Assembly (NCBI RefSeq): GCF_041262565.1
Contig: NZ_JBGCCJ010000001.1
Span: 2,108,001 to 2,172,000, forward strand
Length of the DNA stretch: 64,000 bases
Origin: Leifsonia sp. EB41
GTDB lineage: Bacteria > Actinomycetota > Actinomycetes > Actinomycetales > Microbacteriaceae
Direction: 5' to 3'
Positions 40,929 to 49,171 of the stretch are shown here, in pieces. The notes under the pieces are model-generated. The model was not told the origin of the DNA and did not search any database. It saw only the letters and a list, made by a program, of their open reading frames with translations. The position numbers were made by a program, and so were the translations under genes. The stretch's first letter is position 1. Each line of letters starts with the position of its first letter.

Positions 40929-42046
40929 GAGTGGGCCAGCCTCCTGCTGTCGATCGGAGTGCGCGCCCGCGTGGCTGCGGGCAGGGTGTGGATGTCGGTG
41001 AGCGAGCCGCCGCGCCGCTTCAGGGCCATGACGAACGCGAGCACGTGGGCGACCGGCGTGAAGAACTCGGCCGGGATCTCCTGACCGAGGTCGCAGGCGG
41101 CATGCAGCGCCCGGGCGAGGGGCACGTCGGAGACCATCGGCACGCCCTTCGCCAGGGCCTCCTCGCGGATGCGGGCGGCGATCAGGTCCGCGCCCTTCGC
41201 GACCACCTTCGGCGCCGACGCACCCGGCTCGTACTTCAGGGCGACGGCGACGTGGGTGGGGTTGACCAGCACGACGCTCGCGTCGGCGACGGCGGCGATC
41301 ATCCGGTTGCGGCTCATCGCGAGCTGCCTGCTGCGGCGCTGCGCCCGGATCATCGGGTCGCCCTCTGCGCTCTTGTGCTCGTCCTTGACCTCGCGCTTGG
41401 TCATCCGGCTCGCCGTGCGGTTGCGGCGCATCACCACGACGAGGTCGATGGCGGCGAAGAGCAGGCCGCCGCCGATGGCGAGCTGGAGCAGGGAGCCCAT
41501 CGCGCCCTGCGCGGTCGCGACGAGTGCGGGGACGGAGAGCCCGCCGGTCTGGAGGACGAGCGGGATCAGTCCCTGGATGACCACGTACAGCCCGATCCCG
41601 ACCAGGGCGGCCTTCCCGAGGGTTTTGCCCAGCTCCCACGCGCTGCGCGCGCCGAACATGTTGCGGATGCCCTTGAGCAGGTCGAACTGCTCGAAGTGCG
41701 GTTTCAGCTTCTTGAGGTGGATGCCGCCCTGCGCGGCCGTCGCGGCGATCACCGTCAGCGCGACGACGAGCAACAGCGGCCACACCGTGCCGAGCACCGA
41801 CAGGAGGCCCGTGCCGAGCGAGGCGAGCGCGCTCGCGGGCGTCGGGTCGCGGATGATGTCGCGGAACGCGAAGATCTGCGACTCCGCAGCCTGCTGCGCG
41901 CTCGCGATGATCATCGGGATCAGCGCCGTCGCCACGCCGACCGACAGCCAGGCGGGGAGGTCGCGGGCCTTCTGCAGCTGTCCCTTCGAGCGCACCGACT
42001 TGAGGTGCTTCTCCGTGGCCTGCTCGGTGCGCTCCTGGGCGGACAT
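40925..42046 (-). CDS. flhB: Flagellar export switch protein FlhB
   Basis: 373 residues. Four N-terminal helices are followed by a cytoplasmic domain with the self-cleavage site NPTH (Asn262-Pro263-Thr264-His265, in VLVNPTHVAVAL). Cleavage between Asn and Pro switches the export from hook to filament substrates, with FliK measuring length. The N-terminus MSAQERTEQATEKHLKSVRSKGQLQKARDL is typical. The ATG overlaps the end of fliR (TGATG). A C-terminal extension of ~25 residues follows the conserved domain. Confidence 0.95.
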   Translation of the reverse strand: MSAQERTEQATEKHLKSVRSKGQLQKARDLPAWLSVGVATALIPMIIASAQQAAESQIFAFRDIIRDPTPASALASLGTGLLSVLGTVWPLLLVVALTVIAATAAQGGIHLKKLKPHFEQFDLLKGIRNMFGARSAWELGKTLGKAALVGIGLYVVIQGLIPLVLQTGGLSVPALVATAQGAMGSLLQLAIGGGLLFAAIDLVVVMRRNRTASRMTKREVKDEHKSAEGDPMIRAQRRSRQLAMSRNRMIAAVADASVVLVNPTHVAVALKYEPGASAPKVVAKGADLIAARIREEALAKGVPMVSDVPLARALHAACDLGQEIPAEFFTPVAHVLAFVMALKRRGGSLTDIHTLPAATRARTPIDSRRLAHS

Positions 42047-42801
42047 CAGGGGCCTCCCATCGCGTGGACGGCCTGCCCGGCGAGCGCCTGGACGATCATC
42101 GGGAGCGCGACGATCCCGAGCGCGCACAGCACGACGGCGAGGAGGACCAGCGCGGGCGGCCCGAGCGAGTACACGTTGAGCGCCGGCGCGACGCGGGAGA
42201 GCAGGCCGAGCGCCGCGTTCGCGACGAAGAGCACGGCCATGATGGGGCCGGCGATCTGCAGCGCGGCGAGCAGCATCTGGGTCACGGAGCCGCTCAGGGT
42301 CTGCGTGATCGACCTCCAGTCGACCGACATCGTCAGGGGCACCGCCGTGAACGAGCGGACCAGGCCGCCGAGCACGAGCTGGTAGCCGTCGCTGACGAAC
42401 AGCAGCGCCAGCGCGGTCATCTGGAACAGCCGGGAGAACTGGGCGGCGTTGATGTCGGCGGCCGGATCGTATTGCTGCGCCGCCTGCAGGCCGCCCGAGA
42501 AGTCGAGCAGCGACCCGGCGGACTCGATGGCGGAGAACACCAGGTAGACGAGGAAGCCGAGCACAGCGCCCGTCGCGGCCTCGCCGACGAAGTCGAGCAG
42601 GAACTGGCCGGTCGAGCCGGGGGAGTAGTGCTGCGCCGCCTGGGGCGCGACGACGATCCCGAGCAGGACGGCGAGCATGCCTTTGATCTGGAGGGGGAAC
42701 GCCTGGTACGAGAACGGCGGCGCGATCAGCACGAACAGCAGGATGCGCACCGAGACCAACGCCGTGGCCTCGATCGCGCTCAAGTCGATGGGGATGTTCA
42801 T
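42046..42801 (-). CDS. fliR: Flagellar export gate protein FliR
   Basis: 251 residues with six predicted helices and the FliR/SpaR/HrcT pattern (SVRILLFVLIAPPFS, then IESAGSLLDFSGGLQAAQQYDP around 95-115). It forms the FliP5-Q4-R1 core of the export gate. The start ATG at 42801 has a GGAGG ribosome-binding site and lies two bases after the fliQ stop; the upstream open frame is not used. Confidence 0.93.
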   Translation of the reverse strand: MNIPIDLSAIEATALVSVRILLFVLIAPPFSYQAFPLQIKGMLAVLLGIVVAPQAAQHYSPGSTGQFLLDFVGEAATGAVLGFLVYLVFSAIESAGSLLDFSGGLQAAQQYDPAADINAAQFSRLFQMTALALLFVSDGYQLVLGGLVRSFTAVPLTMSVDWRSITQTLSGSVTQMLLAALQIAGPIMAVLFVANAALGLLSRVAPALNVYSLGPPALVLLAVVLCALGIVALPMIVQALAGQAVHAMGGP

Positions 42802-42803
42802 CG

Positions 42804-43076
42804 TCAGCCTCCCAGCAGCGTGGGGATCTGCTGGAACAGGTACTGGGTGAACGTCACGAGCTGCTCGATCATCCAGTTGCCGCACACGATCAGCGCGATG
42901 GAGACGCCGATCGCCTTCGGCACGAACGAGAGGGTGACCTCCTGGATCTGGGTGATCGACTGGATGAGCGACACCGCGAAGCCGATGGCGAGCGCGGTCA
43001 GCACCATCGGCGCGGCGAGCTGCGCCATGAGCAGGAGGGCCTGCGTGGCGATCTTGAGGACGGCGGCGGAGTTCAC
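42804..43076 (-). CDS. fliQ: Flagellar export gate protein FliQ
   Basis: 90 residues with two hydrophobic helices (LLLMAQLAAPMVLTALAIGFAVSLI and IGVSIALIVCGNWMIEQLV), separated by a polar loop QSITQIQEVTLSFVPK that is the family's signature (Q-x-Q-E-x-T-L-x-F-x-P-K). It is the gate subunit in the export core. The start is GTG at 43076. It follows fliP after nine bases and precedes fliR by two. Confidence 0.95.
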   Translation of the reverse strand: MNSAAVLKIATQALLLMAQLAAPMVLTALAIGFAVSLIQSITQIQEVTLSFVPKAIGVSIALIVCGNWMIEQLVTFTQYLFQQIPTLLGG

Positions 43077-43085
43077 GGCGGCCCC

Positions 43086-43958
43086 CTATTTGTAACTCGC
43101 GACGAGGGACTGGATGATCAGGCCCCAGCCGTCGACCAGGACGAAGAGCAGGATCTTGAACGGCAGCGACACCATGACGGGCGGGAGCATCATCATGCCC
43201 AGCGACATCAGGCCGGCGGAGACCACGAGGTCGATCACCAGGAACGGCACGTAGATCACGAAGCCGATGATGAAGGCGGCCCGGAGCTCCGAGATGACGA
43301 ACGCCGGGACGAGTGTCGTCAGCGGGACCGCGTGGAGGTTCGCCGGGTTGGCGCGGCCCGCTGCGCGGGTCATCAGCGCGATGTCCTCCTGCCGGGTGTG
43401 CGCGCCGAGGAAGGCTTTGAGCGGCGCCTCCGCGGCCTGCAGCGCGCCGCCGAAGTCGAGGTGCCCGGCCAGGTAGGGCTGCACGGCGTGGACGTTGATG
43501 TCGGTGATGGTCGGCGCCATGATGAACAGGCTCAGGAACAGGGCGAGCCCGGCCAGCACCTGGTTCGGCGGCACCGACTGGAGACCGAGGGCGTTGCGGG
43601 CCATCGAGAGCACCACGAACACCTTGGTGAACGACGAGACCATGACGAGCAGGCCGGGCGCGACGGAGATGAGCGTGACGCCGAGCAGGGTGACGATGGT
43701 GTCGGCGGGCGTGCCGTTGATGCCGTTGATCGAGATGGTCGGCCCGCCGGTGCCGGCCGCGGGTCCGGACGGCCCGGCCGGCGGGGTCGGCGACGGCAAC
43801 GGCGTGGGGACGGCGTGCGCGCTGCCCGCGGTGAGCAGCACGATGCCGGCCACCGCCGCCAGCACCAGGAGCGCGAGGACGATCGGGCGCCCATAGCTGC
43901 GGCGCCCGCCCGTAAGCGCTGCGCTGCGGCGCGCGCCCGTGAGCGCTGCGGCGCTCAC
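43086..43958 (-). CDS. fliP: Flagellar export gate protein FliP
   Basis: 290 residues. An N-terminal cleavable hydrophobic segment (PIVLALLVLAAVAGIVLLTAGSAHA) is followed by a Pro/Gly/Ala stretch and the FliP domain with four helices (signature FTKVFVVLSMARNALGLQSVPPNQVLAGLALFL, and EDIALMTRAAGRANP). The start is the GTG at 43958 overlapping fliO (GTGA). Close to it, a 27-bp sequence is tandemly repeated (43896-43947), giving two SAALTGxRRS peptides before the signal helix. These repeats lie outside the conserved domain. Confidence 0.93.
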   Translation of the reverse strand: MSAAALTGARRSAALTGGRRSYGRPIVLALLVLAAVAGIVLLTAGSAHAVPTPLPSPTPPAGPSGPAAGTGGPTISINGINGTPADTIVTLLGVTLISVAPGLLVMVSSFTKVFVVLSMARNALGLQSVPPNQVLAGLALFLSLFIMAPTITDINVHAVQPYLAGHLDFGGALQAAEAPLKAFLGAHTRQEDIALMTRAAGRANPANLHAVPLTTLVPAFVISELRAAFIIGFVIYVPFLVIDLVVSAGLMSLGMMMLPPVMVSLPFKILLFVLVDGWGLIIQSLVASYK

Positions 43959-44377
43959 CGCGGAGTTCGGAGGGATTGGGCAGCCCTCCGCCAGGTGTCG
44001 GGGGAGGTGATCGCCTGCGCGAAGGTCGGGGTCGTGACGGGCGCGGGGGAGAGTTCCGGCGTGTCGTCCAGCTCGCCCAGGTCGTCGGGGACCTCGATCG
44101 ACTCCTCGGCCGCGAGCGCGTCCGCGAACGTGTCCAGCTCGCGCGACTTCAGCACGACGACGGAGCTGTCGGTCACGCCGAGCACGAAGTGGGTGCCGTC
44201 GGCCTCCACGATCACGACCCGCGACTTGCCGCCCAGCGACTGGCGGCCGATGACGGTGACCGCGCGCTTGGTCCTCTTCTTGCTCCACTTCGCGCTCCTG
44301 CGCTGCACGAACCAGATGAGTCCGATGATCAGCGCGAGGGAGACGGCGACGCGGAGGGCGGTGAAGAGGGTGTCCAC
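43955..44377 (-). CDS. fliO: Flagellar biosynthetic protein FliO-like
   Basis: 140 residues. One N-terminal membrane helix (LRVAVSLALIIGLIWFVQ) is followed by a basic patch (KWSKKRTKR) and a small beta-rich domain (VTVIGRQSLGGKSRVVIVEADGTHFVLGVTDSSVVVL) typical of FliO (PF04347), then an acidic, proline-rich tail. It helps FliP assembly. The start is GTG at 44377. It follows fliN with a 3-bp gap and overlaps fliP by four bases. Confidence 0.88.
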   Translation of the reverse strand: MDTLFTALRVAVSLALIIGLIWFVQRRSAKWSKKRTKRAVTVIGRQSLGGKSRVVIVEADGTHFVLGVTDSSVVVLKSRELDTFADALAAEESIEVPDDLGELDDTPELSPAPVTTPTFAQAITSPDTWRRAAQSLRTPR

Positions 44378-44380
44378 GGG

Positions 44381-45088
44381 TCAGACCAGGGCGTCGGCGG
44401 TGTCGAGGATCTGGGTGACGCGCACGGCGTAGTCCTGGTCGACGACGACGATCTCGCCGTGCGCGATCAGGCGGCCGTTGAGCAGGATGTCGGCGGGGGA
44501 CCCGGCGGAGCGGTCGAGCTCGATCACGGTGCCCGGCTCGACCCCGAGGACGTCGCGCACCGACATGCGGGTGCGGCCGATCTCGACCGTGAGCGCCATC
44601 TCGACGTTGGAGATGCGGCCGAGCCGCCCTGCGACGTCCGACGTGGCCCCGGCGGACGACGCACGCACGGCGTCGCCGCGGATGGCGAACCAGGCGACTT
44701 CCTGGCCCGACCGGTCGGTGACAGTGAAGCGGTGCGCGGCGGCGTCGGAGAACAGGTGCGTTGCGTCCTCGACCCGGGAGTCGCCGAGCACGCCCGACCC
44801 GAGGTGCTCGGCCGCGGCGGCGAGGGTCGGCTGCAGGACGTCGGCGAGGCCGACCCCGAGCTGACCGCCGGTCTCGGCGAGGACGACCTCCTGGTCGCGC
44901 ACGGCGAGCGCGAGCTCGGCGGACGGCGAGCCGATGAAGGTCGCGACGACCGCGTTCGCGGCGCTCGCCGGCGCCACGGCCGGGTCGAAGGCTGCCGTGA
45001 CGGTGAGCTCGCCTATGCCCAACGGGGCATGTGTCAGAGTCTGCGCGGCGGCGGCATATGCGTTCTGGGGCATCGAGGGGTTCTCCAT
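44381..45088 (-). CDS. fliN: Flagellar motor switch protein FliN with long N-terminal region
   Basis: 235 residues. The C-terminal ~80 residues form the SpoA domain of FliN (NVEMALTVEIGRTRMSVRDVLGVEPGTVIELDRSAGSPADILLNGRLIAHGEIVVVDQDYAVRVTQIL). The N-terminal 150 residues (LTVTAAFDPAVAPASAANAVVATFIGSPSAEL...) resemble a CheC/FliY-type lobe and are absent from the short FliN of E. coli. It forms the lower C-ring with FliM and FliG and binds FliH. The start ATG overlaps the fliM stop (TGATG). Confidence 0.9.
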   Translation of the reverse strand: MENPSMPQNAYAAAAQTLTHAPLGIGELTVTAAFDPAVAPASAANAVVATFIGSPSAELALAVRDQEVVLAETGGQLGVGLADVLQPTLAAAAEHLGSGVLGDSRVEDATHLFSDAAAHRFTVTDRSGQEVAWFAIRGDAVRASSAGATSDVAGRLGRISNVEMALTVEIGRTRMSVRDVLGVEPGTVIELDRSAGSPADILLNGRLIAHGEIVVVDQDYAVRVTQILDTADALV

Positions 45089-45975
45089 CAGTTCTTGTCC
45101 TCAGCGGTGGTGACGACGACGGCGAGGCGCGACCCGGCGGCGCCGATGGCGGCGGTCCCGACCGGCTCGCCGCCCGCCGCGACCTGGATCGGCCTGCTGA
45201 CCGGGTGGGGCAGGCGGATGACATCGCCCACCGCCATCCCGAGCACGGAGGCGGGGGTGACGTACGCGGAGGCGAGCCGGGCGCTCACCTCGACCGGGAC
45301 CTGCGCGAGCTGGGCGTGCAGGAGCTGCTTGGCGTTGTCGACCTCCACGGTCGGGTTCGTCTCGCCCAGCCGCTCCAGCAGGACCCGGGCCGGGAGGGCG
45401 ATCGTCGCCTCCGCGACGTCCTCCCCGACGCGTGCGGCGAACCGCGCCACGATCATGAGCTCGCTGGTGGGCGCCGCCTGGGCGAACTGCGAGTTGTACT
45501 GGATTGCGTCGATCCGCACCGCGTTGGTGAACAGCGGGCCGAGCGAGTACTGCAGGTCTTCGAGCGCGTCGTTCATCAGGCCGACGACCAGGGCGTGCTC
45601 GATCGGGGTGAAGGTGCGGTCGAGCAGGGGGAGCGGGCGGTTGCCGCCGAGCATCGCGTTCACCCAGCGCAGCGCCGCTCCGGTGGGGAGCTGGATGACG
45701 CCACGGGGGTCCACGTCGCTGATCGAGCACAGCACCATCGCGGTGCTGGACGGGAGCGCCGCCGCGTACTCGTCGTAGGTGTGCATGGTGACCTGCTCGC
45801 ACGTCACCTGGGACAGCACACGGACCTTCGCGGTGAGCTGGGTGCCCCACTGGCGCGCGAAGGTCGCGAAGGCGAGCTCGAGCACGCGGGAGTGCTCGCG
45901 GGCCAGGGTGGTCGGCCGACGGAAGTCGTACGGCCGCACCTCGCGCTCGGCCGGCTGGGTCATGGTCTGGGTCAT
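45088..45975 (-). CDS. fliM: Flagellar motor switch protein FliM
   Basis: 295 residues. An N-terminal segment (MTQTMTQPAEREVRPYDFRRP) probably binds CheY-P. The middle CheC-like lobe is found near residues 40-215 (RVLELAFATFARQWGTQLTAKVRV, ..., PTGAALRWVNAMLGGNRPLPLLDRTFTPIEHALV). A C-terminal SpoA domain is similar to FliN (VSARLASAYVTPASVLGMAVGDVIRLPHP). It links CheY to rotation direction. The ATG chosen is 45975, overlapping motB (ATGA); the second Met, four codons on, is possible. Confidence 0.95.
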   Translation of the reverse strand: MTQTMTQPAEREVRPYDFRRPTTLAREHSRVLELAFATFARQWGTQLTAKVRVLSQVTCEQVTMHTYDEYAAALPSSTAMVLCSISDVDPRGVIQLPTGAALRWVNAMLGGNRPLPLLDRTFTPIEHALVVGLMNDALEDLQYSLGPLFTNAVRIDAIQYNSQFAQAAPTSELMIVARFAARVGEDVAEATIALPARVLLERLGETNPTVEVDNAKQLLHAQLAQVPVEVSARLASAYVTPASVLGMAVGDVIRLPHPVSRPIQVAAGGEPVGTAAIGAAGSRLAVVVTTAEDKN

Positions 45976-46808
45976 CCGCCTGCTCCCTTCGCCGCGACGA
46001 GCCCCGGGATGAGGTCGCGGACCTCCTGCGGCTGGGCCGACCGGACCACGATGTCGACCCGCCGGTCCTGGGCGAGCTGCGCCGCGTCCGACCCGGTGGC
46101 CGTCGCGGTCGCGGAGCCGTCGCTGACCGCGTAGATCCGCGTCGCCTGGATGCCGGAGACATCGGTGAGCCGGCGGAGCACCGAGATGGCGCGAGCCGCC
46201 GCGAGGTCCCAGTTGTCGGCATAGGGCGGACCGGCGGGCCGGGTGTCGGCGTGCCCCTCGACCGAGATCGTGTACGACGTCGGGTACAGGACCGGCCCGA
46301 CGTTGTCGATGATCCGCACCGCCAGCGGGGTGAGCGAGGCGAGGTTGGAGTCGAAGAACGCGTTCCCGCCGATCAGACCGATCGTCAGGCCGCGGGCGTC
46401 GATCGTGTAGGAGACCGAGCCCTGCAGCCCCTGGGAGGTCAGCCGGGCGTTGATCGCCGCCTCGATCGCGCGCAGGTCGGCGATCTCGACCTTGGCGGCT
46501 TCGAGGGGCGACATCGGGGGAGCGGTGGAGGCCGACGACGGCACCGGGGTGGGTTCGGCGTCCTTCGCCGCGACGATCACGCCCTTGGCCGTGTCCACCT
46601 TCTGGCTCACCTTCTCGCCGAAGCCGGTCTGGAGCGAGTTCTTCAGCTCGTTGAACTTGTGCGCATCGATGGAGGACATCGAGAACAGGACGATGAACGT
46701 GCACATCAGCACGGTGACCATGTCCATGTAGGAGGCCATCCAGCGTTCGTCGTTGGCGTGACCCTCGCCGTGGCCGTCGGCGGCCGGCCTGCGACGCCCG
46801 CGGCTCAC
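45972..46808 (-). CDS. motB: Flagellar stator protein MotB
   Basis: 278 residues. A short basic N-terminus is followed by one membrane helix with the proton-carrying Asp (WMASYMDMVTVLMCTFIVLF). A linker follows, then an OmpA-like peptidoglycan-binding domain (YTISVEGHADTRPAGPPYADNWDLAAARAISVLRRL, residues ~180-215). It anchors the MotA-MotB stator to the cell wall. The start GTG at 46808 overlaps motA (GTGA). Confidence 0.95.
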   Translation of the reverse strand: MSRGRRRPAADGHGEGHANDERWMASYMDMVTVLMCTFIVLFSMSSIDAHKFNELKNSLQTGFGEKVSQKVDTAKGVIVAAKDAEPTPVPSSASTAPPMSPLEAAKVEIADLRAIEAAINARLTSQGLQGSVSYTIDARGLTIGLIGGNAFFDSNLASLTPLAVRIIDNVGPVLYPTSYTISVEGHADTRPAGPPYADNWDLAAARAISVLRRLTDVSGIQATRIYAVSDGSATATATGSDAAQLAQDRRVDIVVRSAQPQEVRDLIPGLVAAKGAGG

Positions 46809-47626
46809 GGCCCGACCGCGGACGCTGCCTCGGAGACCGGGGCTGACGCGTCGTTCTTGGCCTTGCTGCGCTTCGGCTTGGGACTGTAGGGGACCATCGC
46901 GGTGAGGCGCTCGGACAGCGCGCGCGAGGAGGTGCCGGACTGGATGGCGAGCACGCCCTCCACCACGATCTGCCTGCGCTCGGCTTCGAGCTCGGCGAGG
47001 CGGCGCAGGCGCGTGCCGAGCGGGAGCCAGATGAAGTTGGCGGAGAGCAGGCCCCAGAGCGTGGCGACGAACGCGCTGGCGATCATCGGGCCGAGCTTGT
47101 CGGGTGTGGAGAGGTTGCCGAGCACGTGGGTCAGCGAGACGACGGTGCCGACGATGCCGATGGTCGGCGCGTAGCCGCCGAGCGCCGAGAAGAACGAGGA
47201 GGAGACGCGGGTGGCCTTCGACCAGGTCGCGATTTGGTCCTCGAGCAGGATGCGGAGGTCCTCGGAGTCGGCGCCGTCGGCGACGCCCTGAAGGGCGCTG
47301 GACAGGAACGGGTCCTTGACCTCCTCCGCCGACGACTCCAGCGAGAGCAGCCCGCGCTGGCGGGCGACGTCGGCGAGGTCGAGGAGGGTGGCGACCGTGC
47401 CGGCGAAGTCCGGCTTCTTGCCCTTGAACGCCCCGGGGACCGCCTTGAACGAGTCGAGTGCGTCCTTCACGGTCGCGCCGGCGATGCCGACGGAGACGGT
47501 GGCGCCGAGCACGAAGACGACGGGGCCCACCAGCAGGAGCGACGCGAAGCTCGCCCCCTCGATCGTCACCATCGTCGCCAGCGAGCCGAAGGCCGCGACG
47601 ATCCCGATGATCAATGCCAGATCCAT
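46805..47626 (-). CDS. motA: Flagellar stator protein MotA
   Basis: 273 residues with four membrane helices: the first two near the start, the others around 150-170 and 185-205 (YAPTIGIVGTVVSLTHVL and MIASAFVATLWGLLSANFIWLPLG). A cytoplasmic domain interacts with FliG, and the ending (KPKRSKAKNDASAPVSEAASAVGP) is low in complexity. It makes the ion channel together with MotB. It follows flbD with a gap of two bases. Confidence 0.95.
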   Translation of the reverse strand: MDLALIIGIVAAFGSLATMVTIEGASFASLLLVGPVVFVLGATVSVGIAGATVKDALDSFKAVPGAFKGKKPDFAGTVATLLDLADVARQRGLLSLESSAEEVKDPFLSSALQGVADGADSEDLRILLEDQIATWSKATRVSSSFFSALGGYAPTIGIVGTVVSLTHVLGNLSTPDKLGPMIASAFVATLWGLLSANFIWLPLGTRLRRLAELEAERRQIVVEGVLAIQSGTSSRALSERLTAMVPYSPKPKRSKAKNDASAPVSEAASAVGP

Positions 47627-47628
47627 GC

Positions 47629-47856
47629 TCAGCTCCCTTCGCCCGAGTCGGCCGGACGTCCCAGCCGGTACGCGCGGTCGAGCACGTCCGCGCGGTAGTC
47701 CGCGATGCGGTCGATGACCTCCGCCATCGTCTCGGTCACCACGTAGCGCACGCCGTCGACCATCGTCAGGGTGGTGTCGGGGTCGGCGTTGATGCGCTCG
47801 ATGAGGTCCGGGTTCACGGCGAACGGCACGTGGTTCAGCCTGGTCACCGTGATCAT
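47629..47856 (-). CDS. flbD: FlbD-family flagellar protein
   Basis: 75 residues beginning MITVTRLNHVPFAVNPDLIERINADPDTTLTMVDGVRYVVTETMAEVIDRI, the standard FlbD family (PF06289) found in Firmicutes, spirochaetes and Actinobacteria. It is always placed between flgE and motA and is distinct from Caulobacter's FlbD regulator. Its exact role is unknown, and it may help export or hook function. It is the first gene of a transcription unit with a sigma-28 promoter and a structured 5' leader. Confidence 0.93.
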   Translation of the reverse strand: MITVTRLNHVPFAVNPDLIERINADPDTTLTMVDGVRYVVTETMAEVIDRIADYRADVLDRAYRLGRPADSGEGS

Positions 47857-47917
47857 GAGGACTCCGCAGAGAGGGGAAGGGATCGATCGCCTCCGTGACG
47901 GAGGTGCTCGCCTTCCC

Positions 47918-47944
47918 CTATCGGCAGGTCGGGCGGTTCCGTTA
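47918..47944 (-). promoter_or_regulatory. Sigma-28 (FliA) promoter of the flbD-motA-...-flhA operon
   Basis: On the minus strand: TAAC (complement of 47941-47944), exactly 15 bases, then GCCGATAG (complement of 47918-47925), matching the FliA consensus TAAA-N15-GCCGATAA. The leader before flbD carries a CCTCCG-TGA-CGGAGG hairpin (47891-47905), and the arms GGGGAAGG/CCTTCCCC around it (47873-47918) pair further. Confidence 0.88.
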
Positions 47945-47969
47945 GCCCGGCGTCGCTACTCGCTCAGGG

Positions 47970-49145
47970 TCACTGCGTCTTGAGCTGCAGGAGCTCCTGC
48001 AGCACGTCGTCGGAGGTCGTGATCACCCGGGCGGAGGCCTGGAATGCACGCTGCGCCACGATGAGGTTGGTGAACTCCCGCGCCAGGTCGACGTTGGAGC
48101 CTTCGATCGCGCCGCTCGTCAGCGTGCCGAGGCTGCCGCTCCCGGCCACGCCCACCTGCGGGAGCCCGGAGTTCGGGGTGGCGACGAAGTTGGAGTTGCC
48201 GGCCTTCTGCAGGCCGCCCGGGTTGGTGAAGTTGGCCAGGGCGACGCGACCGATGGCCTGCTTCTGACCGTTCGAGAACGACCCCATGATCGTCCCGTCG
48301 CCCTCGAGCGAGAACGACTGGAGCGAGCCGGCGGCCGTCCCGTCCTGCGAGGCGAAGTTGACGCCGCCCGAGCCCGCGAACCCGGTGACCTTGGACATGT
48401 CGATGGTGACGCCGCCGACCGTGAGGGTCTGACCGCTGGTCATCGCGCCGTTCGTGAACGTGATCGAGCCGCTGGCGGTGGCGCCGGAGGCGTCGGTCGC
48501 GGTGACGTCCCAGCCGGCGGCGGTGCGGGTGAACGTGGTGCTGAGGTTGCGCTGCGCCCCGGTGGCGTCGTAGACGGTCACCTGGCCGTTGAGCGTCGAG
48601 CCCGCGGCCGCATCGTCGGCCAGGTTGCCGGACATCGTGGCGTTCGAGGTCGCCCGCGCCGCGGACAGCCCGCTCGTCGAGAGGGTGAGGTTGGAGACCG
48701 GGGCGGACGAGTTGACGACGCCGTTGACGGCCGGCCAGCCCTGCACGATCGCGCCGTCCGGGCTGACTAGGTTGCCGGAGGCGTCCGTGGTGAACGCGCC
48801 GGAGCGCGTGTACTGGGTCTGGCCTCCGTTGTTGACGATGAAGAAGCCGTCGCCGTTGATCATCAGGTTGGTGCCGACGCCGGTGGTCTGCGCCGCGCCC
48901 TCGGTGAAGTTGGTCGCGGTCGCCGCGACGCGCACGCCGAGGCCGACCTGAGCCGGCGACGTGCCGCCCTGGTTGGCCGTCGGCGCGGAGGCCGTCCCGA
49001 TCATCTGGGACAGGGTGTCCTCGAACTCGACCGAGGAGGACTTGTAACCGGTAGTGTTGACGTTGGCGATGTTGTTGCCGACCACGTCGAGCATGGTCTG
49101 CTGCGCCTGGAGGCCCGAGACGCCGGAGTCGAGAGAACGGAGCAT
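47970..49145 (-). CDS. flgE: Flagellar hook protein FlgE
   Basis: 391 residues. The N-terminal rod/hook signature is LDSGVSGLQAQQTMLDVVGNNIANVNTTGYKSSSVEF (D0), the C-terminal D0 is SNVDLAREFTNLIVAQRAFQASARVITTSDDVLQELLQL, and a variable centre lies between. It forms the flexible hook. The length fits FlgE. It is the only large hook-type gene in the window, as no flgF or flgG is found. It follows flgD with a gap of 26 bases and ends just before the flbD promoter. Confidence 0.94.
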   Translation of the reverse strand: MLRSLDSGVSGLQAQQTMLDVVGNNIANVNTTGYKSSSVEFEDTLSQMIGTASAPTANQGGTSPAQVGLGVRVAATATNFTEGAAQTTGVGTNLMINGDGFFIVNNGGQTQYTRSGAFTTDASGNLVSPDGAIVQGWPAVNGVVNSSAPVSNLTLSTSGLSAARATSNATMSGNLADDAAAGSTLNGQVTVYDATGAQRNLSTTFTRTAAGWDVTATDASGATASGSITFTNGAMTSGQTLTVGGVTIDMSKVTGFAGSGGVNFASQDGTAAGSLQSFSLEGDGTIMGSFSNGQKQAIGRVALANFTNPGGLQKAGNSNFVATPNSGLPQVGVAGSGSLGTLTSGAIEGSNVDLAREFTNLIVAQRAFQASARVITTSDDVLQELLQLKTQ

Positions 49146-49171
49146 GGGAGTGTGCCTTTCGGTGGTGGGGA

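Noticed and set aside
46240-46262. Family B repeat end-like sequence (GTGCCCCTCG) in motB
   Set aside because: Only one arm occurs and it belongs to conserved MotB coding; no inverted partner.
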